This document shows positions 22,339-33,500 of a DNA stretch of 64,000 nucleotides, in pieces (position 1 is the stretch's first letter; every line of letters starts with the position of its first letter). Both the position numbers and the translations under genes were made by a program. Source of the stretch: Vicia villosa (taxonomy: Eukaryota > Streptophyta > Magnoliopsida > Fabales > Fabaceae). The stretch is taken from assembly GCF_029867415.1 (NCBI RefSeq), contig NC_081183.1, forward strand, positions 33,562,655 through 33,626,654, written 5' to 3'. A model generated the notes under the pieces. It was not told the DNA's origin and searched no databases. It saw only the letters and a program-made list of their open reading frames with translations.

Positions 22339-24992
22339 AGAAAGAAGGTTCAATGAGGCTATGTGTTGATTATAGACAGCTGAACAAGGTGACAATCAAG
22401 AATCGATGCCCTTTACCGAGGATTGATGATTTGATGGATCAGTTGGTTGGAGCTTGTGTGTTCAGCAAGATTGATCTGAGGTCTGGATATCACCAAATTC
22501 GTGTGAAGGCGGAAGATATTCAGAAAACGGCATTCCGAACGAGGTATGGACATTATGAATATTCTGTTATGCCATTTGGTGTTACTAATGCACCTGGTGT
22601 TTTCATGGAGTATATGAACAGGATATTTCACCCGTATCTTGACAAGTTCGTGGTAGTGTTCATTGATGACATTCTAATTTACTCGAAGAGTGATGAAGAA
22701 CATGCAGAGCATTTGAGAGTGGTATTGGAGCTATTGAAGGAGAAGAAGCTGTATGCGAAATTGTCTAAATGTGAATTCTGGTTGAAGGAAGTAAGTTTTC
22801 TTGGCCATGTAATTTCGAAGAATGGTATCGCGGTGGATCCTATGAAGCTAGAAGCAGTATCTCAGTGGGAGACGCCGAAGAATGCTTCAGAGATTCGTAG
22901 TTTTCTTGGTCTGGCAGGTTACTATAGAAAGTTCATTGAGGGATTTTCGAAGTTGGCATTACCAATGACTAAGTTAACAAGGAAAGGACAAGTATTTGTA
23001 TGGGATTCAGAATGTGAAAAAGGTTTTCAAGAATTGAAGAAGAGATTGACGAGTGCTCCGATCTTAATTTTGCCTAATCCAGCGAAGTCTTTTAATGTGT
23101 ACTGTGATGCTTCACTGATGGGTTTAGGTGGTGTTTTGATGCAAGATAAGCAGGTAGTAGCTTATGCTTCAAGACAGTTGAAAATTCATGAAAGGAATTA
23201 TCCGACTCATGATTTGGAATTGGCGGCTGTGGTGTTTGTGTTGAAGCTGTGGAGACATTATCTTTATGGTTCTCGGTTTGAGGTATTCAGCGATCATAAG
23301 AGTCTGAAATATCTCTTTGATAAGAAGGAACTTAATATGAGGTAGAGGAGATGGTTGGAATTTCTAAAAGATTATGATTTCGGTTTGAATTACCATCCTG
23401 GAAAAGCAAATGTTGTTGCTGATGCGTTGAGTAGGAAGTCATTGCACATGTCTATGCTAATGGTGCGAGAATTTGATTTAATTGAGCAATTCCGAGATCT
23501 GAGTTTAGTATGCGAAAGTACTTCTAACAGTGTTAAGTTGGGGATGTTGAAGTTGACTAATAGTATCCTTGAGGAAATTAGAAACGGACAGAAATCTGAC
23601 GTTAGCTTGGTGGATAAGTTGACATTGATTAACCAAGGTCAAGGAGGTGAATTCCGAATTGACGAGAATGGTGTTATAAGGTTTGGAGACCGAGTATGTG
23701 TACCCGATGTTGCTGAGATCAGAAAGAGTATTCTGGAAGAAGGACACCGAAGTGGATTGAGCATTCATCCTGGTGCTACCAAGATGTATCATGATTTAAA
23801 GAAGTTGTTTTGGTGGTCTGGAATGAAGAAGGAAATTGCTGAGTTTGTTTATGCTTGTTTAATTTGTCAGAAGTCGAAAATTGAGCATCAGAAACCGTCT
23901 GGATTGATGGAACCGTTGCTTATTCCGGATTGGAAGTGGGATGGAATTTCTATGGACTTTGTATTTGGTTTACCTAGAACGGTCAAGAATTGTGATTCTA
24001 TTTGGGTTATTGTAGACCGGTTGACGAAATCTGCTCACTTTATTCCAATAAGAATGGATTATCCGATGGAGAAGTTGGCTCAGTTGTATGTTGAGAAGAT
24101 AGTGAGTTTGCATGGTGTTCCGGCTAGTATTGTGTCAGATAGAGACCCGAGGTTTACTTCTAAGTTCTGGACAAGATTTCAAGAAGCCTTAGGTACTAAG
24201 TTGAGGTTGAGTTCTGCTTATCATCCGCAGACAGATGGTCAGACGGAGAGAACGATTCAATCATTAGAGGACTTGTTGCGCGCTTGTGTATTGGAGAAAG
24301 GTGGTGCTTGGGATAGTTACTTACCCTTGATTGAGTTTACCTACAACAATAGTTATCATTCGAGTATTGGTATGGCTCCGTTTGAAGCATTGTATGGTAG
24401 GAGATGTAGAACGCCGTTGTGTTGGTACGAATCTGGAGAGAATGCGGTGGTTGGACCAGAGATTGTGCAACAAACTACAGAAAAGATCAAGATGATTCAG
24501 GAGAAGATGAGAGCTTCTCAGAGTCGTCAGAAAAGTTACCATGACAAAAGAAGGAAGGATATTGAATTTAAGGAGGGAGATCATGTGTTCATGCGAGTTA
24601 CTTCGATGACTGGCATTGGAAGGGCCTTGAAGTCGAAGAAGTTAACTCCACGTTTCATTAGTCCATATCAGATTACTAAGGATATTGGGAAGGTTGCTTA
24701 TCAGATTGCTTTACCATCTGCACTCGCTAATTTGCATGATGTGTTCCATGTATCCCAGTTGAGGAAATACATTGCGGATCCGTCTCATGAGATTCAGGTA
24801 GATAATATACAGGTGCAAGATAATCTGACTGTAGAGACATTACCTATGAGGATTGAGGATCGTAAAGTGAAGCAGTTGCGAGGTAAAGAGATAGTAACGG
24901 CGAAGGTGGTTTGGGGAGGACCAGCCAGTGGAAATGTTACATGGAAGTTAGAGAGCCAGATGAAGGACTCTTACCCGGAACTTTTCGTCTAA
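22339..24992 (+). pseudogene. Tekay pol remnant: RT, RNase H, integrase, chromodomain
   Basis: Begins inside RT ([11 protein letters not shown]). Catalytic FIDDILIYS near 22660; RNase [12 protein letters not shown] near 23100. A single TAG at 23343-23345 replaces the usual CAG before RRWLEFLKDYDF. Integrase follows in the same frame: zinc-binding H..H..C..C (HPGATKMYHD, CLICQKS) around 23765-23875, then DDE residues in SMDFVFGLP, VSDRDPRF and DGQTERTIQSLED. The C-terminus reads LPMRIEDRKVKQLRGK and VTWKLESQMKDSYPELF, a chromodomain of the Tekay type, which tethers integration to chromatin. Lacks gag, protease and start; the apparent start lies in the LTR and is not meaningful. Confidence 0.92.
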
Positions 24993-25020
24993 GGTATGTT
25001 TTCGAGGACGAAAACTCTTT

Positions 25021-25034
25021 TAGTGGGGGAGAGT
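25021..25034 (+). other. Polypurine tract of the Tekay element
   Basis: TAGTGGGGGAGAGT immediately before the right LTR start TGTAACACC. Confidence 0.85.
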
Positions 25035-26946
25035 TGTAACACCCCATAATTTCAGTTTATTAATTTAATTTGGATTTAAATTAAATAATTGGAATTTTAG
25101 TATTTTATTTGGATTTAATTGGAAAATCATGGAAATGGAAGAAGAGCTATTGGGCTTATGGTGTGATGTTAGTAAAAGAGGGGTGCTATTTGGTTAGGCC
25201 TTTTACTAAGTTATATTTTATTTTATTTTATTTTCATAAAATAAGAATAGAATCAATTGGGGAGAAAGAGGAAGAACACGTGAAAAGAGCAAGAGAAGAG
25301 AAAGAGGCAAGAACGTGAAACCGGAAGGAGAGCATTCAAGAGATTCATCGAGGTAAGGGGGGACTCTTCCTTTTAGTATCTCTTATGTGGTCTTAGGTAA
25401 TAGGTAGATTGATGTATGGTTTGATTCAATTAGACATTGTGATTGTTAGGTTAGAGTGTTATAATTTGGATTGAATTGTTGAAAATTGTGTGAACTATTT
25501 GGTTAATAATGAGTTTAAATGATGTTTTGTGGTGTATGATTGAATGTATGATGATTATATGCCTGTATGTGATGTCTGGGGTCGATTTTAGACTGAAATT
25601 AGGTGGAACCGCAGGGTTTGTCGCAGACCTGAGAATTTCTGAAATCGCAGGTCCGCTGAGCGGAGGGGGTCCACTGAGCGGAGGTCCCAACGTAGTTCGC
25701 TTCTGTCTAACGTCGCTAGAGGTCCGCTGAGCAGAGGTCTGAAGGAATTCGCTTCTGCCTTGCATCGCTGAGCGAACCTTGCTGAACGAGAATTTTTCTG
25801 AAACTTAAAAATAGCGTATCTTTTGATCCGTGAATCCTTTCTTAGTGCCGTTTTGGGCGTTGTGCAAGTAATTAAATGTTTTATATGATGAATGATGAAT
25901 ATGGGCGGTGGCCGACTTTATTTCTTTAAAACTCGATTTAATTACTTGATGAGAGTTGAACATTGTGTGCATATGAGATAGGTGTGACAATGTATTTGAT
26001 GTAATGATGAAATGGTTGTGATTATTATTATGATTGTGATGAATGTATGGCTATTTGAATGATATTGAAAACATGTACATACTTATTCGTTGATGTGGGG
26101 TTGGGATGAGTTGTTCATCGTGATTCGGTTATGTGTTTAAGTATGTTATGTGTGTTTCATTCATTCATATGCATTTGATGATGGATCTCGTTGATGAGTG
26201 GATCGTTGGTGGCTAATTCCCATTGTGCGGAGATTAGTAGGCGGTCATCGTGTGCCCATGGGGGTGTGAGCGACGAGGTTAATCGTGTGCCCATGTGGGG
26301 TGTGAGCGATTTGAAGGGCAATATCATAGAGAGAAGTCCTGTGAATGTGATTCACGAATTATGGTACCACATGCATATTGTCAGTTGTGTCATATGCATT
26401 TTGTCATAACATGATTGTATGGGTTTCTGTGTTTTGTGTTGTAATCTATTATTGTCTGAATTGATGAATAATAGATGTGAATCTGAATATGTATAATTGG
26501 GTGAACGGTATATTATGATGCTTGTTGCTTATGAATTGCATAATATTTACTAATTGAGAATGAGACTCACCCTTACATGTTGTCATTTTCAGATTGAGGA
26601 GTAGCGGCATTAGTGCTCGGTGAGGATGACTCGTAGAGTTTATCCGTTTATGTTGGGTCGTGTCGGTCATGCTCTGATCTTGTAACACTAGGGGACGATA
26701 GTTATAGAGTTTTATGAGATTACTGTATTTTATTTGGTGTTGGATTATATTTCCTTTTGGTTATATTGATGATGTTTCTTATTCCGCTGTGATAAACATA
26801 ATTGTGTTTTGGTAAATCGTTTCCTAATGAAGCATGACTTGACCATAGTTGGTTTAATTATTTTAAATAATTGTGGCACCCTTGCGTTTATGTTTTTACT
26901 CTAATATATTTATTTAAATTTCCGCGGGGTTTAGAAGGGTGTTACA
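25035..26946 (+). repeat. Right LTR of the Tekay element, 1912 bp
   Basis: Starts TGTAACACCCC and ends GAAGGGTGTTACA. Contains GGTAAGGGGGGACTCTTCC (25351), a cluster of CCGCTGAGCGG-type palindromes (25650-25790), a repeated GTGTGCCCATG...GGTGTGAGCGA block (26245-26312) and GGTACCACATGCATATTG (26363). The reference copy for the two solo LTRs upstream. Confidence 0.92.
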
Positions 26947-27900
26947 GCAAGCGCCTCATTGAAACCTCCTCTCATGACTTACGCAAATCTATCATGGCAC
27001 TCCTTGCCTCTGAGTTTGCTTTAAAGGATCTGAGACCGGTGAGCTATTTTTTTGGGTATTGTAGTGACCAAACATGCAAAAGGATTGTTTCTTAGTCAGA
27101 GTACCTACGCCAGCGGCATTATTGCTCGAGCACGCGTGGCCTAATGCAAACCATCCTCTACTCTAGTTGACACAAAGCAGAAGCTCAATACCTCTGTCGG
27201 CACTTCATATGTTGATCCTACATTATATCGGAGTCTTGCCGGTGCTTTACATTATCTAACATTTACCCGTCCTGACATCTCTTATGTTGTTCAGAAGGCG
27301 TGTCTTCACATGCATGCTCCATGCACTGAGCACATGATTGCACTAAAATGCATCCTGTATTACATTTAGGGCACCTTACAATATGGTTTGCATCTCTATC
27401 CTTCTCCCATCGAAAAGCTTGTTTCCTACATAGATGCTGACTGGGGTGGATGTCCCGACACGCGTTGATATACTTCGGGTTATTGTGTTTTTCTTGGTGA
27501 CAGCCTAATTGCATGATCTTCCAAGCGACAACCCACACTTTCCCGTTCCAGTGCAGAGGCTGAGTACCAGGGCGTTGCTAATGCGGTTTCAGAATCACGT
27601 TGGCTCCACAACCTTCTCTTGGAGTTTCATTTTCCTATTTCCAAGGTTACTCGTGTGTATTGAGCCAATGTTAGTGCTATCTACCTATCCGACAACCATA
27701 TCCAACATCAACGCACAAAACATTTTGAAATGGACATTCACTTTGTTCGGGAGAAGGCCGCTCGTGCTCAAGCCTGTGTTCTTCATGTTCCTTCCCGACA
27801 CCAGATTGTCGATATCTTCACCAAAGGGCTACCTAAAGTTCTCTTTTATGATTTTCGGACCAGTCTAAATGTCTGTCAACCTCCCTCTTCGACTGCGGGA
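26947..27900 (+). pseudogene. Ty1/copia RT/RNase H fragment, downstream part
   Basis: Resumes the copia pol: HDLRKSIMALLASEFALKDL, SLAGALHYLTFTRPDISYVV, then RNase H features DADWGGCPDTR, SSKRQPTLSRSSAEAEYQG and QHQRTKHFEMDIHFVREK, DIFTKGLP near the end. It carries several stops (for example a TAG near 27367 and TGA near 27468). Together with 21505-21976 it is one copia RT/RNase H whose 5' half of the element is missing. Confidence 0.9.
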
Positions 27901-28054
27901 TGTGATAGAATATGTATTTATTTATTAATAGAATATGTATTTATAATTGTATATAAGTCTCACATCGACTATAACATGTAATGAATTGTAAATCTTTATA
28001 TATAGATATATAATAATCTCATACGGTTGATCTCAATATCTTATAAATTCATCA
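27901..28054 (+). repeat. Short copia 3' LTR
   Basis: TGTGATAGAATATG begins right after the pol remnant; an end is likely at AATTCATCA near 28054. Contains a TGTATATAAG TATA-like stretch (27947). No partner LTR in the window, so the right end is approximate. Confidence 0.6.
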
Positions 28055-29328
28055 TAGTGCCTAAAATATCTTCACGTTATTGTTCATTAACATACCAATC
28101 ATTTTTTTCAAGTACTAATTAAAAGAAAATTAACGTATTTTGCTTTCACGTTTATAGATAGTTTTCACATTGAGTTAATGTCAAACATTGAAATTGCAGC
28201 GTTTCTTATTGATTATCACTTCAAAGGGAAAAATATTGAATTAAAAATGTCATTTTATAATCTTAAAGTGTAGTTAATTAATTTTGAAATTTTGTTCTTA
28301 ACATTAACCTTTCGTACAATGCTATGCACATTTAAACTATTGAGACAATTTACCAAAATCGTTTCACATAATCAATGTGACAACCTTTCATAAAGAAGTC
28401 TAATAATAGGGTTTGACTAATAATTAACTAAAATTTGACAAATATTATTTTAGGGAAGATTCACACTCATTTTTTCCTTTCTAAAAGCACCATTAATCAT
28501 TTGTATCCAACTAGATAATTAAATAATTGTCATTGTCAACATAAACCAAAGGTACTATCTTCCAAACCCCTCCCACATCAATTCCAAACCCTAAGAAAAG
28601 GGAAGAATAGGTGAACACATTGCACATGCTAGAACCATTAGGGTAAGAAAAAACTATTGATGAATGCATCACTTAACTAAATATCCAAAAAAAGATCAAG
28701 AAGGCCCTCCACAATATTGATTTCACTATAGGAACATGTGAGTAAGAGAAAAGGAAATAAAGTCCCACATTTGCTATCATAAATTAGACAATTTTAACAG
28801 AAAGCTACACTACACTATGTAGAAGCAATGATTGGTTTGAAAGGCCTAAGTTTGCATACATTCATATGACACATGATCAAGGTCCTTGATTTGTTTCTAT
28901 TGGTCCCATGTTGCTATTTTGAGTAAAATTATTGTGGTCCATTTTGAGTGCTTTATCAAGCACAATCCTTTTTGGTTTTTGCTTCTATCCAATGAAGTTA
29001 TGAAGACATCTTTGTGACTCAGCAATTGAAGATACTCCGAATTGGATTAGAAATTGATAGAGATCGAATGGAAAGAGTACTGGTGCGGTGAAGCGAGTTT
29101 TTGATATGGTAGAGTAAAAGCAGAGCTGTAAGATTAGACTTCAACGCTTAAATCAGTGTATGAATGAGAAAATAATATAAATATGAATGAGGGAATACTT
29201 TAAATGATGTGTGTTAGACTTTATATAATAAGATCAGTTAATACCGTCTACGTGAGATACCACGCTTCAAGCTGGTTGTCATCTGATCAGATCTAATAGT
29301 AAAAAATACATTGAAAATCAAAATCATA
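28055..29328. other. AT-rich stretch without recognisable gene
   Basis: Only short frames and no known repeat recognised, except one arm of a degenerate direct repeat (28991-29020) listed separately. Confidence 0.6.
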
Positions 29329-29757
29329 TACTCCCTCCGTTTTTTATTATAAGTTGTTTTGGAAAAAAAAATTGTATTTAAATATAAATCGCTTTACAAT
29401 TCCAATGAATAATTAATGCTACTTTTCCTATTATATCCTTAAATATTTATTATTCTCTCTCCTTTCAATTATATAAATTTATTTTTCATATGTCATTAAT
29501 AAAGGATAATTTTGTAAAAACCTTCATAATTTCTCATTTTCATACAAAAATTATTATTTTTCTCAAACTGTGTGAAAAGTCTAAAACGACTTATAATAAA
29601 AAGAGTATATTCAATTGAGTTGAAGTTCGATTTATTTTGTATTCTTTCTTTTCAATATTGAGTCTTTTACCGCGTACATGGACTATGATATTATTTAATG
29701 AAGTTATGAAGAAATCTTTGTGACCGACCAATTAGAGGTGCCTTCAAATTCAATTGT
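28991..29757. repeat. Degenerate 30-40 bp direct repeat pair
   Basis: AATGAAGTTATGAAGACATC (28991) recurs as AATGAAGTTATGAAGAAATC near 29698, and both continue into CTTTGTGAC and a diverged AATT-rich tail. The 700 bp between holds the MITE at 29331-29605. Origin unclear. Confidence 0.6.
29331..29605. mobile_element. Stowaway-like MITE (Tc1/mariner), 275 bp
   Basis: Left end CTCCCTCCGTTTTTTATTAT, a classic plant Stowaway terminus, preceded by TA. The right end reads CTTATAATAAAAAGAG then TA, the inverted partner with the GGAGG part lost. TA target duplication and lack of coding sequence fit a decayed MITE. Confidence 0.8.
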
Positions 29758-30222
29758 ATTGTTTCAAAGGCATAAAAGGTTGCATATACATTGCTTCACG
29801 TATCAGCTACAAGTGGATATTATTCTTTGGACTTGGTGATTATAAAGCTTTAATTATGATTAAGAAGAATATTGACTTAATTATATATCCCTTTTATAAA
29901 ACGAATATTCTCATGGACTTTTTTTTTAATTATCATTTATATTATTTAGCTCCTATTTGGTGTATTTATTTATTTATGTGTTTGCATAGAATATTATTTT
30001 AAACTATTATGCACTCTTTTACTTTAAAAATAAATATTTAAAAACAAAAATTACTAACAACTAGGGGAAGTCGAATATAAACCAACTTTTGAAAATTTAA
30101 TTTTTTGCTTCGAAGAAAAAAACATGTTCGCAAATAGATCTCACAATCTTGGAAAATTTTAAAATTAATTAGTTTTTTAATTATTTTTATTAAAATATAA
30201 TTTAATAATACTCGAGTAATTT
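29608..30222. other. AT-rich stretch without recognisable gene
   Basis: One 82-codon frame (29754-30002) has hydrophobic, low-complexity content and no known domain. Nothing else seen. Confidence 0.6.
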
Positions 30223-30512
30223 TGATAGAAAGGGTTCAACAAATATTAAATCTAGATCTAGGGTTAACTAAGAACAAACATAAACAAGGAAATTTGCAAG
30301 ACAATAAAGAAAGAGTTGTGATAATTTTCTTAGCCTTTCATTAATTCTGCAGCCCCCTTAAATACACTAGGGTTTTAAGTTACAAGGCTATACGAAAATG
30401 GGCCTGGCCCAACAAGAAAAACACATAAAAAAGGCATAAATAATATAGTTATTTTGTAACATAGTCTTGTAGCCATTTGGGCTTAAGCCTAATTCTAGTG
30501 GACCTAGTATCA
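30223..30512 (-). repeat. 3' LTR of the intact gypsy element
   Basis: In sense TGATACTAGG...TTCTATCA. The gag-pol frame enters it and stops at 30449, about 64 bases in. A TATA-like TGTATTTAAGG lies on the minus strand, near 30360. Confidence 0.95.
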
Positions 30513-33500
30513 GTACCATGCGGTCCAAAAGCAACCTTGTCCTCAAGGTTGGGCTTATTAATTCTCATAGACCCATTTCCATGTGTGGCCCATTGTGATG
30601 GTCCGGCCAGCTCATAGTCAAGTACACTAGGGTTTGAAAATTGAGTAGAATCTGGCAACGAAGAAGTGGGAAACAGCTGGCTACGCGTGCCAAGAGAAAC
30701 AGCTGGCTGGCAGTGGGGAATTGTGCCAACGGCTATCTGATCCGAGGGTTTAGATGTGTTTGGCAGAGAATCCAAAGATACCAAGGGTGGAGATTTCGTT
30801 GGCGTGTTGGAACTCCCAAAGGCTTCACGTGATGGCGTGTTGGAACTCCCAATAGCTTCACGTGTTGTACTTGGTTCAAGGGAGACAGACTTAAAGTACT
30901 CAATAGGGGAGTTGAAGTCTTTTACTTCCTCATTCAGATCAGAAAACTCTCTAGAAATTTCTCCCTTTTGTTTCTGAACGTCTTCACTATTCTCCTTTGG
31001 TGAAGATGGTATCTTATCTGTCTTGTGCTCTGTGGTCTCTCCTAACCTCAAAGACTCGTTTGAGTTCACCACTTCCAGATCTGTGGGTAAGACAACTCTC
31101 TTTGCTTTGTCAGTGAGTATTGTTGTTGATGAATCTCGAAACATGATGGGTGAAACTGACTGTGGTGCGTTACTTGCTGTAGGACTCTCAGGCGCTGCAT
31201 CGGTGATGATTTCCTCTTCCTGTGGTTCCCAATCTTGTGTAATCGGAGACAGAGGTGTTGACGGTGGTTTACCATGAAACGTGCGAAGCTGAGACACATG
31301 TATGACGGGATGGATTCGTGATGAAACCGGTAGATCGAGTCGATACGCCGTCTTGCCGACGCGATGCAGAATCTTGAAGGGTCCGAAGTACCGTTTGGCT
31401 AGTTTCTGAGAGGAGCGATGAACGACAGATTTCTGACGATGAGGTTGTAACTTGAGCCAAACAAAATCTCCTTCTGCAAAGGTAAGGTCTCGTCGGTGTT
31501 TATTGCTTTGGATCTCCATCTTCTTTTTGCTCTTGTTTAAGTTCCGTTGTAACGCCTGCATTAACTCTTCACGCTTTTGCAGGGATGCTTCCAAGGTGGG
31601 AACAGTGGTGGACCCGGTGGAGTATGACGGGAAGGACGGTGGTGGGCGGCCGTATAGTGCCTCGAACGGAGACATCTGAAGAGCTGAGTGATACGTTGAG
31701 TTATACCAATACTCTGCTAAATGTAAGAATTTATACCATCGTTTAGGATTTTCACTTGTGTAACAACGTAAATATGTTTCCAAACATCTGTTAATAACTT
31801 CCGTTTGTCCGTCTGTTTCCGGGTGATATGCGGAGCTGAACTTCAGAGTTGTTCCTTGGACACGAAACAATTCCTTCCAAAAGGTGCTGAGAAACAGAGG
31901 ATCACGGTCAGAGACGATGGATTTCGGGACACCGTGCAGACGACAAATTTCCACCGAGAAGCGTATGGCAAGATCCTTAGCAGAGAATTTTGAAGGAAGT
32001 GCGATAAAGTGTGAAAATTTCGTTAACCGGTCGCAGACTACCCAGATTGTTGTATGACCGTGAGAGTTCGGTAAGTGCGTAATAAAGTCCATGCTCAAAT
32101 CGTTCCATACCTCAGTAGGTGTCGGTAGGGGCTGTAGAAGGCCTTGTTTTCTTGTAGTCAGATATTTACTTTGTTGACATGTGATGCAGGTTTTGACAAA
32201 GTCCTTGACATCATTATAAACCCCTGGCCATGAAAATGAAGAGGATAAACGAGCTAGAGTGGGTTGCAAACCAGAGTGGCCGCCTTCGGGTGTGCAGTGA
32301 TATTCTGTAATGATCTTTTCGCGCAACTGTTGAAAATCAGGTATGAAAATCCTTTCTTTGAAGTACATGAGTCCATCTTTGTATTGATACGTATTCTGGA
32401 ATTTAGGATCTGATAGAACCTTGTCCCGTATGTGTCTTCCTTCTGAATCTGACTTATAATACTGTTTCAACTGGTTGAGGAGAAGGGGAACCGGGGAAGA
32501 AATGGAGAGCAAAACGGATTCATCATCAGACTGTATGCGACTCAAAGCATCGGCAACTTGGTTTGCTTTCCCAGGTTTGTAATGTATATCAAACTCGAAC
32601 CCTTGCAATTTTGCGGCCCACTTTTGCTGTTCTGGTGTCTGGATGGTTTGTACCAATAAGTTCTTTAAACTTTTCTGGTCTGTAAATATATGAAAGTGTC
32701 TGCCAATTAAATATTGTCTCCACTTCTTGACAGCTTCTGTTATGGCAAACATTTCACGGACATACACTGAGGAAGCTTGGAGGCGGTTGCAGAGCTTTTT
32801 GCTGAAGAAGGCGATGGGATGCCCGGCCTGTGAAAGCACTGCACCAATGGCAACACCTGAGGCATCAGTTTCAAGTACAAAAGGTTTGGAGAAATCGGGA
32901 AGACCAAGAACTGGGGTTTCTGTCATTTTTCTTTTTAGTGTTGTAAATGCTGAATCTGCTGTTGTAGACCATTGTAACTTTGTGAAATGTAATAAATCGG
33001 TGAGCGGAGCGGCGAGAGAGGCGTAGTGACGTACAAATCGTCTATAAAAGCCGGTGAGCCCTAAAAAACCCCTGAGTGCCGTGAGTGAACGTGGTTTCGG
33101 CCAATCTAGGATAGCTTGAATCTTTGCTGGATCCGGGGTTACACCCTCACTTGATATAATATGACCTAAGTAATCAACACTAGGAACACTAAACACACAC
33201 TTTGACAATTTAGCATAAAATTGGTTAGATAAAAGCAATTCTAAAATCAATTTTAAGTGATGTGCATGATCAGATAAAGAAGAACTATATATGAGAATAT
33301 CATCAAAGAAAACTAACACAAACCGTCTCAGATATGGTCGTAGCAAATCGTTCATTGCCGATTGAAAAGAACTAGGAGCATTAGTTAAGCCGAATGGCAT
33401 TACCAAGAACTCGTAGTGTCCATCAAAGGTTCTGAACGCCGTTTTATGAGTGTCCTTAGGTGTAACCCGGATCTGGTGATAACCAGATCTTAAATCGATC

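Larger units (their letters stand above)
21977..26946 (+). mobile_element. Tekay-type chromovirus (Ty3/gypsy), internally deleted
   Basis: Bounded by target duplications gcaag (21972-21976 and 26947-26951) inside copia RT. Left LTR is only 362 bp (21977-22338) and runs directly into RT, so about 1.55 kb of LTR, the primer site, gag and protease are gone. The right LTR is complete (25035-26946). The two LTR copies differ at about six bases and one 6 bp indel over their shared 360 bp, so it is clearly older than the Ogre-like and 30 kb gypsy insertions. Not autonomous. Confidence 0.92.

Noticed and set aside
22323..22345. Start codon of the Tekay RT frame in the LTR
   Set aside because: It is a product of the LTR-RT deletion junction; the true start (gag) is missing.
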